Source of the DNA: Halocaridina rubra
Lineage: Eukaryota; Arthropoda; Malacostraca; Decapoda; Atyidae
DNA: 64,000 nt
Reading direction: 5' to 3'
Assembly (NCBI GenBank): GCA_037179515.1
Contig: JAXCGZ010011561.1
Location: 1-64,000 of the forward strand
The position numbers were made by a program, and so were the translations under genes. The notes beneath the pieces are model-generated. The model saw nothing but the letters and a program-made list of their open reading frames with translations. It made no database searches and was not told the DNA's origin. Below are positions 63,674 through 64,000 of the stretch, one piece after another; position 1 is the first letter of the stretch, and each line of letters starts with the position of its first letter.

Positions 63674-64000
63674 GTGAGTGTGGCTCTCTTTTTCTCTTTT
63701 TTTGCATGTAGTGTTTCCATAATGACCAAATTAGTTGGTCAACAGTCGTTGACCTCTTGTAGCATCCATTTATAGTACATTTGCCAAGAGTGACATGTGA
63801 CCATCAATCAGACTTCTAGAACGGCCTTCTCTATATTGTTAATTTTTTCTCACTTAAGTCTGCATTAAAAATTGCCAGGGGTTCCATTTCTTTACAAGGC
63901 CCCACCTGTCTTGTACATGCTTAGTAGTGCTTCGTATGTATGGAATATGATCAAATTTTCTTCATTTGTGGACAAATATTACTAATGTTGATAAGGTAAT

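Overview
This is a 64 kb piece of a eukaryotic nuclear genome, most likely an arthropod and probably a decapod crustacean. The basis is inference from several things seen together: intron-split genes with GT-AG junctions; very dense di-, tri- and tetranucleotide microsatellites; many short tRNA-headed SINEs; CR1/L2-like and other non-LTR retrotransposon pieces with near-identical copies; and scattered CCTAA/TTAGG-type motifs. No species can be named from the sequence alone. There are no bacterial operons, rRNA genes, convincing tRNA genes or CRISPR arrays.

Three host genes can be assembled by hand, with splice phases that chain without a break. (1) On the + strand, 6377-11213 is the 3' part of a gene for a secreted or type I membrane protein: SUEL-lectin-like half-domain, CUB, Sushi/CCP, linker, transmembrane helix and short cytoplasmic tail. 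Its 5' exons are not seen. (2) On the - strand, 45100 down to 18337 holds a complete 16-exon gene for translation initiation factor eIF4B (805 codons predicted). It has an N-terminal basic/SWADE motif, an RRM, a DRYG-rich region on small exons, three exons each carrying an IFGxA(K/R)PVDT motif, a 33-bp in-frame RGG minisatellite and a short C-terminus. (3) On the + strand, 55598-63673 holds the first six exons (529 codons) of a gene for a nuclear-looking protein. Its N-terminal domain resembles the FAR1/ZSWIM-type DNA-binding fold, followed by a long Pro/Lys/Ser-rich region. The gene runs off the right edge. Genes 1 and 2 are tail to tail; genes 2 and 3 are head to head, about 10.5 kb apart.

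Mobile DNA fills the rest. A CR1/L2-like LINE (here LINE-1) has a near full-length frameshifted copy at 1538-4852, an intact-ORF copy at 48020-51209, and 3' fragments at 44158-44235, 46024-46577 (-), 46701-46913 and 51207-51376. The first copy is inserted inside an older LINE (LINE-3: 1388-1537 plus 4853-5690). A third LINE type (LINE-2) is represented by 3' ends at 35693-35875, 41074-41430, 52205-52350 and 53745-54315. An RTE-like remnant lies at 40795-41032 and a Tigger/pogo-like DNA transposon at 31633-33406. There are two copies of a ~300-bp MITE and at least four SINE-like families, the commonest with about twenty copies.

The most notable signals are: a near-perfect 132-nt hairpin at 54433-54564; repeated duplication of whole exons (eIF4B) or exon ends (genes 1 and 3), one copy of which still looks like a usable 33-nt in-frame micro-exon; a minisatellite exon open in four reading frames; and nested insertions that give a relative order of element activity.
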